A stretch of DNA of 64,000 nucleotides from Streptomyces zaomyceticus (GTDB taxonomy: Bacteria; Actinomycetota; Actinomycetes; Streptomycetales; Streptomycetaceae), in assembly GCF_014656215.1 (NCBI RefSeq), contig NZ_BNBZ01000015.1, positions 62,001-126,000 of the forward strand. Reading direction: 5' to 3'. A model generated the notes under the pieces. It was not told the DNA's origin, did no database searches, and saw only the letters and a list, made by a program, of their open reading frames with translations. A program made the translations under genes and the position numbers. Shown here in pieces: positions 48,080 to 56,900 of the stretch (positions are counted from its first letter, which is position 1; the number at the start of each line of letters is the position of its first letter).

Positions 48080-49573
48080 GTGACCGGACAAACCAACACC
48101 CGCCTGGCAGACCTGTTCGGCCTGGCCGGCTGGTCCAAGGGCGAACTCGCGAGACTCGTCAACCGGCAGGCGGCGGCCATGGGCCACCCCCAGCTGGCGA
48201 CCGACACCTCGCGGGTCCGGCGCTGGATCGACCGGGGCGAAACGCCCCGCGATCCCGTCCCCCGGGTGCTGGCAGCACTGTTCACCGAGCGACTCGGCCG
48301 TGTCGTGACCATCGAGGACCTCGGGTTCGTACGACACGGGCGCAGCGGAAAGAGGCAGGACGTCAGGAAGACGGAGAACCCTGACGGGCTGCCCTGGGCA
48401 CCCGATCGTACGGCGGCGGTCCTCACCGAATTCACGGGAATGGACCTCATGCTCAACCGACGCGGCCTGGTGGGCGCGGGTGCCGCGCTTGCCGCCGGCT
48501 CCGTACTCAGCAACGCCATGCACGACTGGCTGCAGACCGACCCCGCTCGCCAGGGAGCCCCCCGACGGGCCACCGATCCCCTCCACGCCGACCCCGCCGG
48601 GTTCGACCGCTACGAGGCCGCCCCCATCGGGTCGGAGGAGATCGAGGCACTGGAGCACTCGGTGGAGGTGTTCCGTGCCTGGGACGCCTCCCGGGGTGGC
48701 GGTCTCCAGCGCAAGGCCGTGGTGGGCCAGCTCAACGAGGTGGGCGGCATGCTCGCCTACCGCCACGCCGACCACCTCCAGCGGCGCCTCTGGGGCGTCG
48801 CCGCCAACCTGGCCGTCCTGGCCGGCTGGATGTCGCACGACGTGGGCCTGGAACCCACGGCACAGAAGTACTTCGTGATCGCCGCGCACGCGGCCCGCGA
48901 GGGCGGCGACCGGCCCCGGGCCGGCGAGGCACTGTCCAGGGCGGCCCGCCAGATGGTGCATCTGGGCCGGCCCGACGACGCCCTCGATCTGATGAAGCTC
49001 GCCAAGGACGGCTCGGGCGAGCGGGTGCTGCCCCGCACCCGGGCCATGTTCCACACGATCGAGGCCTGGGCCCAGGCCTCGATGGGCCGGGGGCAGGCCA
49101 TGCGCCGTACCCTCGGCGAGGCCGAGGACCTGTTCGTGTCCGACCGGCGCGACGAGAAGAACCCGAGCTGGATGCAGAACTTCGACGAGGCCGACATGCA
49201 CGGCATGCAAGCCCTCGCGTACCGCACACTCGCCGACCACGACCCGGCCGCGGCGGTCCCGGCCCAGCGTCACGCCAAGCTGGCGCTCGAACTGCGGCGC
49301 GGCGGCCATGACCGCTCGAAGCTCTTCGACCACATCTCGCTCGCCTCGGCCTGCTTCATCGCCGACGATCCGGAGCAGGCCGACCGGTACGCCCGGCTCG
49401 CCCTGATGTCCATGGGCGAGACCTCGTCCCACCGCACCTGGGACCGGCTGCGGGAGATGTACCGGCTCACCGGGCAGTACTCCGGCTACGCGAGGATCGA
49501 GCACCTGCGCGAGGAGATCGAGCTGGCGCTGCCGAGGTCACCGGTCAACCGGCCGAGGACGGGGCAGGCCTGA
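48080..49573 (+). CDS. NsdA-like tetratricopeptide regulator
   Basis: The 497-residue protein begins with a conserved region FGLAGWSKGELARLVNRQAAAMGH...DTSRVRRWIDRGETPRDPVPRVLAALFTERLG, a variant helix-turn-helix very like that of NsdA, which represses sporulation and antibiotic synthesis in S. coelicolor. After a middle hinge (LMLNRRGLVGAGAALAAGSVLS) comes a TPR-like helical domain to the end. It is a family member; orthology to nsdA itself is not claimed. Start GTG 48080. Whether it binds DNA directly is unresolved. Confidence 0.82.
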   Translation: MTGQTNTRLADLFGLAGWSKGELARLVNRQAAAMGHPQLATDTSRVRRWIDRGETPRDPVPRVLAALFTERLGRVVTIEDLGFVRHGRSGKRQDVRKTENPDGLPWAPDRTAAVLTEFTGMDLMLNRRGLVGAGAALAAGSVLSNAMHDWLQTDPARQGAPRRATDPLHADPAGFDRYEAAPIGSEEIEALEHSVEVFRAWDASRGGGLQRKAVVGQLNEVGGMLAYRHADHLQRRLWGVAANLAVLAGWMSHDVGLEPTAQKYFVIAAHAAREGGDRPRAGEALSRAARQMVHLGRPDDALDLMKLAKDGSGERVLPRTRAMFHTIEAWAQASMGRGQAMRRTLGEAEDLFVSDRRDEKNPSWMQNFDEADMHGMQALAYRTLADHDPAAAVPAQRHAKLALELRRGGHDRSKLFDHISLASACFIADDPEQADRYARLALMSMGETSSHRTWDRLREMYRLTGQYSGYARIEHLREEIELALPRSPVNRPRTGQA

Positions 49574-49759
49574 GCGGGCCGCCCGCGCCGAGGGGTCCGA
49601 CGAGCCGTCGCCGAGGAGAGACGTCCGGAGCATCCGCGTACGGACGACGATCTCTCGTCAACAGGCCTGCGCCCTGCGGCCGTACGAGGGGCATGACGAA
49701 TAGCCGCCCGGCGACCGTCGCGTCCGGACGTCGTCAACCACCGCCCGGCGTCGGGTGGT

Positions 49760-51229
49760 TCAGTTCCCGACCCGGACGATCATCACGCAGGCGTCGTCCT
49801 CGCGCCGCTCCTCGCCGAACTCCTCGACCACCGCGCGCACACCGTCCTGGGCGTCCCGCGCCCCGGCGAGCCGACGGCCGAGGGCGAGCAGCCGGCGTGT
49901 GCCCGTGTCGTCGTCCGGACCGCTGCCACGGGTCAGCCCGTCCGTGTGCAGCACCAGCAGGTCACCGGGGATCAGCCGGGTCTCGGCCTCGCCGTACACG
50001 GCCCCGGTCGTCGCCCCGAGGAGGACTCCCTCGGGCCGCCGGAGCACGTGCCCCGTCCCGTCGCGGAACAGCAGCGGGGCGGGGTGCCCGGCCTGCGCCC
50101 AGGTCAGCGTCTGGGCGACCGGGTCGTAGCGGCAGCACATCGCGCTGCCGAGCGCGGGCTGCACGGAGGTCTCCAGGAGCTGGTTGAGGTGACCCATCAG
50201 GGCCGCGGGGCGGATCCCGGCCACCGCCATACCGCGCAGCGCGCCGAGCAGCATGGCCATCGAGGAGGTCGCGGCGACCCCGTGTCCCGTCAGATCGCCG
50301 ACGGTGAGCAGCGCGTCCCCGTCGGGCAGGGCCAGCGCGTCGTACCAGTCGCCACCGATGAGACCGGTGCTGGCGGCCGGGAGGTAGTGGGCGGCCACGT
50401 CGAGCGGGGCGGGGCCGTCGTGGGCGAAGAGGAGCGAGCCGCGCCACGGAGGGAGGACCGCTTCCTGGAGTTCGACGGCGACCCGTCGCTCGGTCTGCTC
50501 GATATGACGGCTGCGCTCCAGGCTGTCCCGGCTCTCCCGGACCGCCCTCTCGCTGCGCCGCAGTTCGCTGACATCACGGAGGACGGCCCACATCGAGGCG
50601 GTGCAGCCGTCGGCGTCGAGGACGGGCTCGCCCGTCATGTGCACCGTGCGCACCCGGCCGTCGGTCCGCACGATCCGGAATTCGCCGTCGATCGGCTTTC
50701 CGTCGATCAGGCAGTCCGTGACCATGCCCTGCAGGACGGGCTGGTCCTCGGCGAAGACCATCGTGGGCATCTCGTCCAGCGACATCGGGCCGCTCTCGCG
50801 CGTACGTCCGAAGATCTGGAACAGCTCTTCGGACCAGCTGACCTCGTCGGTGAGGAGGTTCCACTCGGCGCTGCCGACGCGGGAGAGCAGTGAGCCGGTG
50901 CGCGTCGGGGGGATCTCGCCGTACGCGGTGCCGGGGTCCGTCGCGAGGGCCGTGTCGAGGACGGCCTCGGGGGCCTCCTCGGGGACGACCTCCTCCGGCA
51001 CGCCGGCGCGCAGCTGACCCAAGTGGGCGCCCAGGTCGTCGAGTTGGTGAACCGCCAGGTCACAGAGGGCGCGCTGCCAGCGCTGCTGGGGGTCGTCGTC
51101 GTTCACCACGGCTTCCCGGCGCACGGCGACGAGCTCGCCGCGCAGGCGACGGGTCTGTGAGATCAGCGCGTCCACCGCGCCCGGCTCCGGCTGCTGGGCG
51201 GGGCGGTCCGCGAACAGTGGGGACGGCAT
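49760..51229 (-). CDS. SpoIIE-type PP2C phosphatase with PAS domain
   Basis: The 489-residue protein has an N-terminal coiled region (about 15-75), a PAS domain (about 125-245, VGSAEWNLLTDEVSWSEELFQIFG, GEFRIVRTDGRVRTVHMTGEPV), a linker helix, and a SpoIIE phosphatase domain (about 265-485) with LIGGDWYDALALPDG, GDLTGHGVAATSSMAMLLGALR and HTDGLTRG. The metal-binding aspartates are present. Such phosphatases dephosphorylate anti-sigma antagonists in partner-switch cascades; no partner gene is adjacent. ATG 51229 has CGGAG upstream. Confidence 0.92.
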   Translation of the reverse strand: MPSPLFADRPAQQPEPGAVDALISQTRRLRGELVAVRREAVVNDDDPQQRWQRALCDLAVHQLDDLGAHLGQLRAGVPEEVVPEEAPEAVLDTALATDPGTAYGEIPPTRTGSLLSRVGSAEWNLLTDEVSWSEELFQIFGRTRESGPMSLDEMPTMVFAEDQPVLQGMVTDCLIDGKPIDGEFRIVRTDGRVRTVHMTGEPVLDADGCTASMWAVLRDVSELRRSERAVRESRDSLERSRHIEQTERRVAVELQEAVLPPWRGSLLFAHDGPAPLDVAAHYLPAASTGLIGGDWYDALALPDGDALLTVGDLTGHGVAATSSMAMLLGALRGMAVAGIRPAALMGHLNQLLETSVQPALGSAMCCRYDPVAQTLTWAQAGHPAPLLFRDGTGHVLRRPEGVLLGATTGAVYGEAETRLIPGDLLVLHTDGLTRGSGPDDDTGTRRLLALGRRLAGARDAQDGVRAVVEEFGEERREDDACVMIVRVGN

Positions 51230-51414
51230 GTCGTACTCCGATACAGGCGCGGCACGGCCGGACCAGATGTGAAGGTGAGGCCCGAACACGACTGTTGCAC
51301 AGCCCGGGACGGCTCGTAAGGGCTTTGGCAACACTCGATCCGGTGGTGCTTCTGGCATATGTCAAAGGCCCAGCGAATATCGGCCAGGGCCCGACGCGTT
51401 ACGGTGCGGGGGTG

Positions 51415-52959
51415 GTGAACGACGACGGAATCGGCACAGTGGGCACGCGCGCGGCGGTCACGGGCGGGGCGGGTACGGGGACGGGAACGGCCAGCTCGGG
51501 GGCCTCTGGTGCGGGAGTGACGAGCGTGACGACCGAGGCTCGAACGGGAGTGACGGGAGGAGTCGGCGGGCCAGTCGCAGGCGTGACAGGTGGGACGGTT
51601 GTGGCAGCGGTGACGGGCATAGCGGGTGAGGGGCGTGCGGGCGTCGCCGCCGTCGCCGCCCCGGGCTTCCCGGGTGTGAGAAGCGAGCCGAGAGCCGGGG
51701 TCGCCGCCACCGGAACGACCGGAGTGACCGGAGTGACCGGAGTGACCGGGGTGACCGCGGGGCCGCGTGGAGGTGCCTTCGTCAACGACGTCAAGGGTCA
51801 GCCGCGCACCGGAGCGACCGGAGCGGTCGGGGCGTCCCGAGCCATCGGATCGACGGGGGCCGCCGGTGCCCCCGGAGCGACCGCCGCCGTCGGCACCGCC
51901 GTCCTGCTGGCGGCCGCCCCCGCCGGGCGGGGACGCGCGATGGACGCCGCCTCCGTGCTCCCCGTCCTCGCGGCCGTGCCGCCCGGGGTCCTCACCGGCA
52001 CCACCACCGCCACGGTCGTCGAACTCGCCGATCCGCTCGACCCGCAGACCGTGCTCACCCGCCTGCGTGCCGCGGCAGGAAGTCCGGGCCCGCTGGTCCT
52101 CTGCCTCGCCGGGCAGCTCCACCTCGACCGCAGGCAGCACCTGCCCCACCTCGCGCTCGCCCGCACCACCCCGGCGACCCTCCGCTACACGGCGCTCCCC
52201 TGGCACTGGCTCGTCGGCGAGCTCGGCGTCCGGGCGCCCGGCACCACGACCGTCGTCGCGGACCTCGCCGCGGACCCCGACGTATGGGAACGCCTCGGCA
52301 CCGCACCCGAGCTGCTGAACCTCGGGCCAGGACCGCTCCTCTACGGGCGGGTCACCCCGGCACCGCGCCGGGGCGAGCCCATGGCCCCCGACTATCTGCG
52401 GTCCTGGGCGGAACTCTGGCGCTCCGGCGCCCGGCTGCCGCACGCGACCCTGCACGCGGAGTCCGCCGCCCGCGCCGCCTCGGTCACGCCCGAGTCCCTG
52501 TTCCTGGCGCCCGCCCCCACTCCCGTGCCCGTGGTGGCGCAGGACCCGCACCCGGCGATCCTGGCCGCCGCCATGGCCGGGCGGCACGGCGAGGCCGCGG
52601 CGGTGGCCGCGGCCTGGGAGTCCGAGGCCCTGCGCCGCCACGGGCCCCGGTCCGCGGAGGCGGTCCACTGGACGGAGGTGCGGGCCGACCTCGCCCGCCT
52701 GGCCGGGGAACCCGCCCGCAGCTGCGAACTGTGGCTCACCGCCGCGGAGGCCCGGCTCGGCCTGGGGCAGCGGACCGACGACCCCGACGTCGAAGGGGCC
52801 GTGGACCGGGCCCACCACCAGTGGGGAGAGATCGCCGACCCCGTGAGGGCCCGTGCCCTCGGCCCCGTACTCGTCGCCCTGCGGCGAAGCGTTCCCGGCC
52901 GCCGGCCCGGAGCCCTGGCCGCGCTGACGCGCCGCATGGCCGAACACCCCGCCCCGTGA
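51415..52959 (+). CDS. Conserved hypothetical protein with low-complexity N-terminus
   Basis: The 514-residue product has an N-terminal 150 residues dominated by Gly/Ala/Val/Thr, including a VTGVTGVTGVTAG tract made by five 9-bp DNA repeats. A globular part follows (from about MDAASVLPVLAAVPPGVL): LVLCLAGQLHLDRRQHLPHLALARTTPATLRYTALPWHWL, then a helical end. The opposite strand reads a Pro/Thr-rich repeat; third-position GC favours the plus frame but weakly in the repeat zone. The start (GTG 51415; 51412 possible) is uncertain. Its stop overlaps the next gene's GTG, so the two are coupled. Function unknown. Confidence 0.65.
   Translation: MNDDGIGTVGTRAAVTGGAGTGTGTASSGASGAGVTSVTTEARTGVTGGVGGPVAGVTGGTVVAAVTGIAGEGRAGVAAVAAPGFPGVRSEPRAGVAATGTTGVTGVTGVTGVTAGPRGGAFVNDVKGQPRTGATGAVGASRAIGSTGAAGAPGATAAVGTAVLLAAAPAGRGRAMDAASVLPVLAAVPPGVLTGTTTATVVELADPLDPQTVLTRLRAAAGSPGPLVLCLAGQLHLDRRQHLPHLALARTTPATLRYTALPWHWLVGELGVRAPGTTTVVADLAADPDVWERLGTAPELLNLGPGPLLYGRVTPAPRRGEPMAPDYLRSWAELWRSGARLPHATLHAESAARAASVTPESLFLAPAPTPVPVVAQDPHPAILAAAMAGRHGEAAAVAAAWESEALRRHGPRSAEAVHWTEVRADLARLAGEPARSCELWLTAAEARLGLGQRTDDPDVEGAVDRAHHQWGEIADPVRARALGPVLVALRRSVPGRRPGALAALTRRMAEHPAP
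51712..51756 (+). repeat. Five tandem 9-bp repeats (GGAGTGACC type)
   Basis: Units GGAACGACC, then GGAGTGACC three times, then GGGGTGACC, encode repeating Gly-Val/Thr-Thr. Replication slippage could vary the copy number in frame. Confidence 0.85.
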
Positions 52960-54218
52960 CCACGTGCCCACCCGCCCACGCCACGCCGTGCACGGCGTGC
53001 CTCGAAAGGCTCCGCGTGACCTCGCTCGCCCTCGTCCAGCGTTCGCTCGCCGACCCGTCCGTACGCCACCCGCTCCTGCCACCGCTCACCGGGGGCTGCC
53101 CGGTCACCTCCACCGACGAGCTCGCGTACCCCCTGGACATCGACTACGCCTACGACGAGGTCCCCACCGATCTGTTCACCCGCCCCGCCGCCCACGGCCT
53201 CGAACGCTGGGCCCTGCTGCTTCCGCCGCTCGCCGCCCCCGGGCTGGGCGAGGGGAACACCCCGCTGGTCGAACTCCCCGACGGCGTCTGGATCAAGGAC
53301 GAGTCCCGCAATCCGACCTGGAGCCACAAGGACCGCCTCAACCGGGTCGCCGTCAGCGCCGCCGTCGCCTCCGGAGCGCGCGGCATCGTCGTCTCCTCCT
53401 CCGGCAACCACGGCGCGGCCGCCGCCGCGTACGCGGCCCGTGCCGGACTGCCCTGCGCCGTGTTCACCTCCCCGGACGCCCCGCCCGCCGTCGCCACCCA
53501 TCTCCGCGCCTACGGGGCGACGGTGCTGACCGCCCCGTACGCCTCGGTACGGCCCCTGATGCGGCGCATCGTCGACGAGCTCGGCTTCCAGAACGTCAGC
53601 AGTGTCACGGACAACGGCCATACCGGACACCCCTTCGGGCCCGAGGGCTACAAGACCCTCGCCTACGAGATCGCCGTCGAGCTCGGCCGCGCCCCGGCCG
53701 CGGTGCATCTCCCCACGGGCTACGGAGAGTTGTTGTTCGGAGTGGCCAAGGGCTTCCAGGAGCTCGTACGGCTCGGGGTCACCGCTTCCGTCCCCCGTAT
53801 GTACGCCACCGAGCCCGCCGCGGCCGGCGCGCTGACCGAGGCCCTCCGCACCGGCCGGCCCGTCGCGCGGGTCCCCGTGGGGCCGACCGCCGCGTACGCC
53901 ATCGACTGCGAGACGAACGGCTATCGCGGTGTCCTCGCCGTCCGCGACACGGGGGGAGAGGCCCGCACCGTGACCGACGATCAGATGGCGCAGGCGCGGG
54001 CGGAGCTCGCCGCACAGGGGCTCTGGTGCGAGACCTCTTCCGCCGCCGGCCTCGCCGGCCTGCGCTCCCACGGTCCGCGCGAGAGCGAGGGACCGGTGGT
54101 GTGCGTGGTCACGTCGAGCGGCTACAAGGACATCGCCACGGCGAGGGAGGCCTACGCACCCGTGGACACGGACTGGCCGTCGATCAAGGCCGCCCTGACG
54201 GCCGCCGCGGAGGGGTGA
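52956..54218 (+). CDS. Threonine synthase-like PLP-dependent enzyme
   Basis: The 420-residue protein of the tryptophan-synthase-beta fold has the PLP lysine in TWSHKDRLN (Lys125), GEGNTPLVE ahead of it, the phosphate-binding VSSSGNHGAAAAAYAARAGL, and the later VVTSSGYKD. Threonine synthases have this layout. The GTGA overlap start at 52956 adds a Cys cluster (C4, C12, C15, C48) that could bind zinc; a GTG at 53016 is an alternative start. Whether it makes threonine or another beta-replacement product is open, because the main thr genes are not here. Confidence 0.85.
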   Translation: MTTCPPAHATPCTACLERLRVTSLALVQRSLADPSVRHPLLPPLTGGCPVTSTDELAYPLDIDYAYDEVPTDLFTRPAAHGLERWALLLPPLAAPGLGEGNTPLVELPDGVWIKDESRNPTWSHKDRLNRVAVSAAVASGARGIVVSSSGNHGAAAAAYAARAGLPCAVFTSPDAPPAVATHLRAYGATVLTAPYASVRPLMRRIVDELGFQNVSSVTDNGHTGHPFGPEGYKTLAYEIAVELGRAPAAVHLPTGYGELLFGVAKGFQELVRLGVTASVPRMYATEPAAAGALTEALRTGRPVARVPVGPTAAYAIDCETNGYRGVLAVRDTGGEARTVTDDQMAQARAELAAQGLWCETSSAAGLAGLRSHGPRESEGPVVCVVTSSGYKDIATAREAYAPVDTDWPSIKAALTAAAEG

Positions 54219-54357
54219 CCCGGGCCGGGCGACCCGGTCGGGGCGCGTCGACGGTGGGTAGCTTCGCCGCGCGCTCCGATCGACTGGACCTGGAGGATCT
54301 GCGGTCGACCCGGGACCACCGGCCAAGCGCACCTGCGGCCGGTCGAAGCCGGCGCAG

Positions 54358-54594
54358 ATGTCCTTCGGCTTCGAACTCGACCGCCGACCGCGAGCCGTCG
54401 GCAGCACGGTGCTCGGCGTGGTGGCCCACCCCGGCGGCGCGCCGGACTCGCCCACCCCGTCCCGCCCGCCGGTCCATGTGACGCCACGGAGCGAGCCCGT
54501 CCCTCCCCATGTGGCCGATCCGGCGGTCGCCGCGAGGCCGTGGGCCGCCACCGGTGAGCTGGCCGGCACCGATCCGCACCTCCGCTTCCGGTAG
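54358..54594 (+). CDS. Small hypothetical protein or gene remnant
   Basis: A 78-residue frame (MSFGFELDRRPRAVGSTVLG...) shows strong third-position GC, the signature of real genes here, and ends 2 bp before a perfect terminator stem. I cannot assign a family. No ribosome site precedes the ATG, and coding character may extend upstream, so it may be the tail of a decayed gene. The rest of the 54219-54661 gap holds nothing else recognisable. Confidence 0.4.
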   Translation: MSFGFELDRRPRAVGSTVLGVVAHPGGAPDSPTPSRPPVHVTPRSEPVPPHVADPAVAARPWAATGELAGTDPHLRFR

Positions 54595-54595
54595 G

Positions 54596-54633
54596 GGAGC
54601 CGCCCCCGGGAAGGCCGTCCCGGGGGCGGCTCC
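54596..54633 (+). terminator. Perfect 16-bp-stem bidirectional terminator
   Basis: GGAGCCGCCCCCGGGA (54596-54611) pairs with TCCCGGGGGCGGCTCC (54618-54633) across a 6-base AGGCCG loop. It lies between the plus-strand small frame and the minus-strand F420-reductase-like gene, whose stop is at 54662. Confidence 0.85.
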
Positions 54634-54661
54634 GATGCTCGGCCCCGGCCGATCCGGGGTC

Positions 54662-55330
54662 TCAGCCGTCGGTTCCGCTCCCGCCCGAGGTGGGCAGGAC
54701 GACGCGGATGCCGAACTCGTACGTGCCCGTCGCCTGCGCGATCCCCATGAAGAGCAGGGCGAAGTGTTCCTGCCCCCGGGCCGTGGCGATGCCGCCCAGG
54801 TCGAGCAGCGCGTCGTCGGACCAGCCGAGTTCGGCGACCAGTCCGCGCACCACGTCCTTGGCCGCCGCGTCCTCGCCGGAGAGGAACACCGTGCCCGGGC
54901 CCTCCAGGGAGTCCGGTGCGATCATCACCTTCCGATCGACCGTGGCGAGTGCCTTCACCACCCGTGCCCCCGGGAACGCCTGCTGGATCTCCTCGCCGAG
55001 GCTGACGACCGGGTGCGAGAGCGTCCCGTCCGCCAGGAACCCGACCCCGACGTCGAGAAGGACCTTCCCCGCGAGGGCCTCTGCTCCGATCGTGTGCAGC
55101 AGGTCCACGGAGGCGGTGCCCGGGGTGGCGTTCACCAGGACCTCCGCGTGTTCGGCCGCGGCCGCGGAGGCGACGATCCGTAAGCCCGTCGCGGTGAGTT
55201 CCCCGAGCTCCGTGAGGAGCTCCGGGTCGTCCGGTCGCCGCGACCCGAGGACCACGTCGTGGCCGGTCCGCGCCCACGCCGCCGCGAGTGCCCGTCCTAC
55301 ATTTCCTGTTCCGAGAATTCCGATTCGCAT
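54662..55330 (-). CDS. NADPH:F420 reductase-like / NAD(P)-binding protein
   Basis: The 222-residue protein starts MRIGILGTGNVGRALAAAWARTGHDVVLGSR, the Rossmann NADP-binding motif typical of NADPH-dependent F420 reductase (Fno/Npd), with the later VNATPGTASVDLLHTIG and DRKVMIAPDSLEGPG. Length is close to family norm. F420 pairs with the Ddn-like nitroreductase domain elsewhere in this window. An ATG at 55339 would add three residues. Convergent with the terminator. Confidence 0.85.
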   Translation of the reverse strand: MRIGILGTGNVGRALAAAWARTGHDVVLGSRRPDDPELLTELGELTATGLRIVASAAAAEHAEVLVNATPGTASVDLLHTIGAEALAGKVLLDVGVGFLADGTLSHPVVSLGEEIQQAFPGARVVKALATVDRKVMIAPDSLEGPGTVFLSGEDAAAKDVVRGLVAELGWSDDALLDLGGIATARGQEHFALLFMGIAQATGTYEFGIRVVLPTSGGSGTDG

Positions 55331-55495
55331 GACGGCCATCCTGGTCCCGAGGCCCGCACCGGCACCTCGGCCCGGGGACCGGACCCGCGTCCGTCGCTCG
55401 CCCTAGGCCGTCTCGCCCCGAGCCGCCTTGCGCCGAGCCTCCTCGTCCCCGGACGTGGCCGCCGCCGACCGGGTCCGGGCTGAGATGATCGGGGT

Positions 55496-56056
55496 ATGCC
55501 CACCTCCTCGACCCCGACCTCGCCATCGAGCCCGGTCCCGGCAACGAGCCCCGGCCGGGAGGCGGCCCCCGCTCCGGCCCCGCGCGCTCCCCTCGTCACG
55601 GAACGGCTCCTGCTGCGCCCCGTGCGGGCCGGCGACGTGCCGGCCGTCACCCGGCTGTGGACGGATCCCGAGGTCCGACGCCATCTGGGCGGGCCGGTCG
55701 CCGAGCAGGTCGTACGGATCCGGCAGCGGCGCGTCGTCGGGGCGCCCGGCGTCCACGCGGTGGAGCGGGCGGTGGACGGGGTGCTCCTCGGGCTCGTGAC
55801 GGTGGAGCCGGAGGCGCGGGACGGGGAGACGGAGGTCTCGTACCAGTTCCTGCCCGAGCACTGGGGCCGGGGCTATGCGCGCGAGGCCGTCGCCGCCGTC
55901 CTCGACGCGACGCTCCGTGACACCCCGAGCGTGGTCGCGCTGACCCAGCAGGCGAACGGTCCCTCCCGGCGACTCCTCGAGGCCGTCGGCATGACCCACG
56001 TCTCGTCGTTCGTCGAGTACGAGGCCCACCAGGTGCTCTACCGGCGTCGGCGATGA
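55496..56056 (+). CDS. GNAT family N-acetyltransferase (RimJ/RimL type)
   Basis: The 186-residue protein has a disordered N-terminus of about 30 residues (PTSSTPTSPSSP), then TERLLLRPVRAGDVPAVTRLWTDPEVRRHLGG, the start of RimJ-like GNATs, and the acetyl-CoA loop WGRGYAREAVAAVLDATL. It may acetylate an N-terminus or a small amine. It is divergent from the F420-reductase-like gene (165 bp between the starts) and convergent with the YdeI-family gene. Confidence 0.88.
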   Translation: MPTSSTPTSPSSPVPATSPGREAAPAPAPRAPLVTERLLLRPVRAGDVPAVTRLWTDPEVRRHLGGPVAEQVVRIRQRRVVGAPGVHAVERAVDGVLLGLVTVEPEARDGETEVSYQFLPEHWGRGYAREAVAAVLDATLRDTPSVVALTQQANGPSRRLLEAVGMTHVSSFVEYEAHQVLYRRRR

Positions 56057-56078
56057 TCCCGCCGGCCGCCCCCTGCGC

Positions 56079-56657
56079 TCACCGGATCTTCTCGCCGGCC
56101 GCCAGCTTCGCCACCATCCGTTCCAGGCGCTGAGCCCGGCCCTTCGGGGTGCGGGCCTGCCAGAGCCGCATGATCACCAGATACTGATCGGTCCTCCCCA
56201 ACCCCTCGTAGGAGGCCCGCGCCTGCGCGTCGGCCTCCAGCGCCGCCGCGAGGTCGTCCGGTACGGTCGCCTCGGCCTGCGAGGGGTACGCGGACGCCCA
56301 CCGGCCGTCCGCCTGCGCGGCCCGCACCTCGGCGAACCCGGGCTCACGCATCCGGCCCGCCTCCGTGAGCGCGGCGACCTTGCGGACGTTCACCTGGGAC
56401 CAGAGGCTGCGGGACCGCCGCGGGGTGTACTTCTGGAAGAAGTACGCCCCGTCCCCGCCCTTGCGCTGCCCGTCGATCCAGCCGAAGCAGAGCATGCAGT
56501 CGAGGACCTCCGGAATCGTCAGCGACGCGCCCCCCTTGCCCTTCTTGGCGATCCTCAGCCAGACGCCCGGAGTGTCGGCGTGGTGGGTTTCCAGCCAAGC
56601 CTCCAGCTCGGCGGTCTCCGTGACCGTCATCAGCTCGAGCCCCTCGTACCGCTCCAT
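56079..56657 (-). CDS. YdeI/OmpD-associated family protein
   Basis: The 192-residue protein has the family's features: W-L-E-x-x-H...GVWLRIAKKGKGGASLTIPEVLD, CFGWIDGQRKGGDGAYFFQKYTPRRSRSLWSQVNVRKV, and a C-terminal helical region. The biochemical role of the family is not well established; Gram-negative members associate with stress responses. The ATG at 56657 fits the conserved start. Convergent with the GNAT gene upstream. Confidence 0.88.
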   Translation of the reverse strand: MERYEGLELMTVTETAELEAWLETHHADTPGVWLRIAKKGKGGASLTIPEVLDCMLCFGWIDGQRKGGDGAYFFQKYTPRRSRSLWSQVNVRKVAALTEAGRMREPGFAEVRAAQADGRWASAYPSQAEATVPDDLAAALEADAQARASYEGLGRTDQYLVIMRLWQARTPKGRAQRLERMVAKLAAGEKIR

Positions 56658-56900
56658 CGGACCCGGTCCCCCTGTCGTCGTCGGTCGTCGCCCGCGGGCC
56701 GCGTCCGGGGCGCTCGTGACCACGATATTGACACCGGCCGCCGTGCTCCCGACTTCGCACGGCAGGTTGCCGCGTACCATCTGCGGACCGTCCACCGGGG
56801 CAGCCGCGTCCACGTCGTCCCTTCCGGATCCTGCCCGACCCGACAGGGACGACCGGGCCGGGCCGGCCGCCAGGACACCTATGCCGAGGAGCTTCGACCC

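Noticed and set aside
51712-51756. CRISPR-like or operator array
   Set aside because: 9-bp in-frame repeats with no spacers, inside a coding frame.
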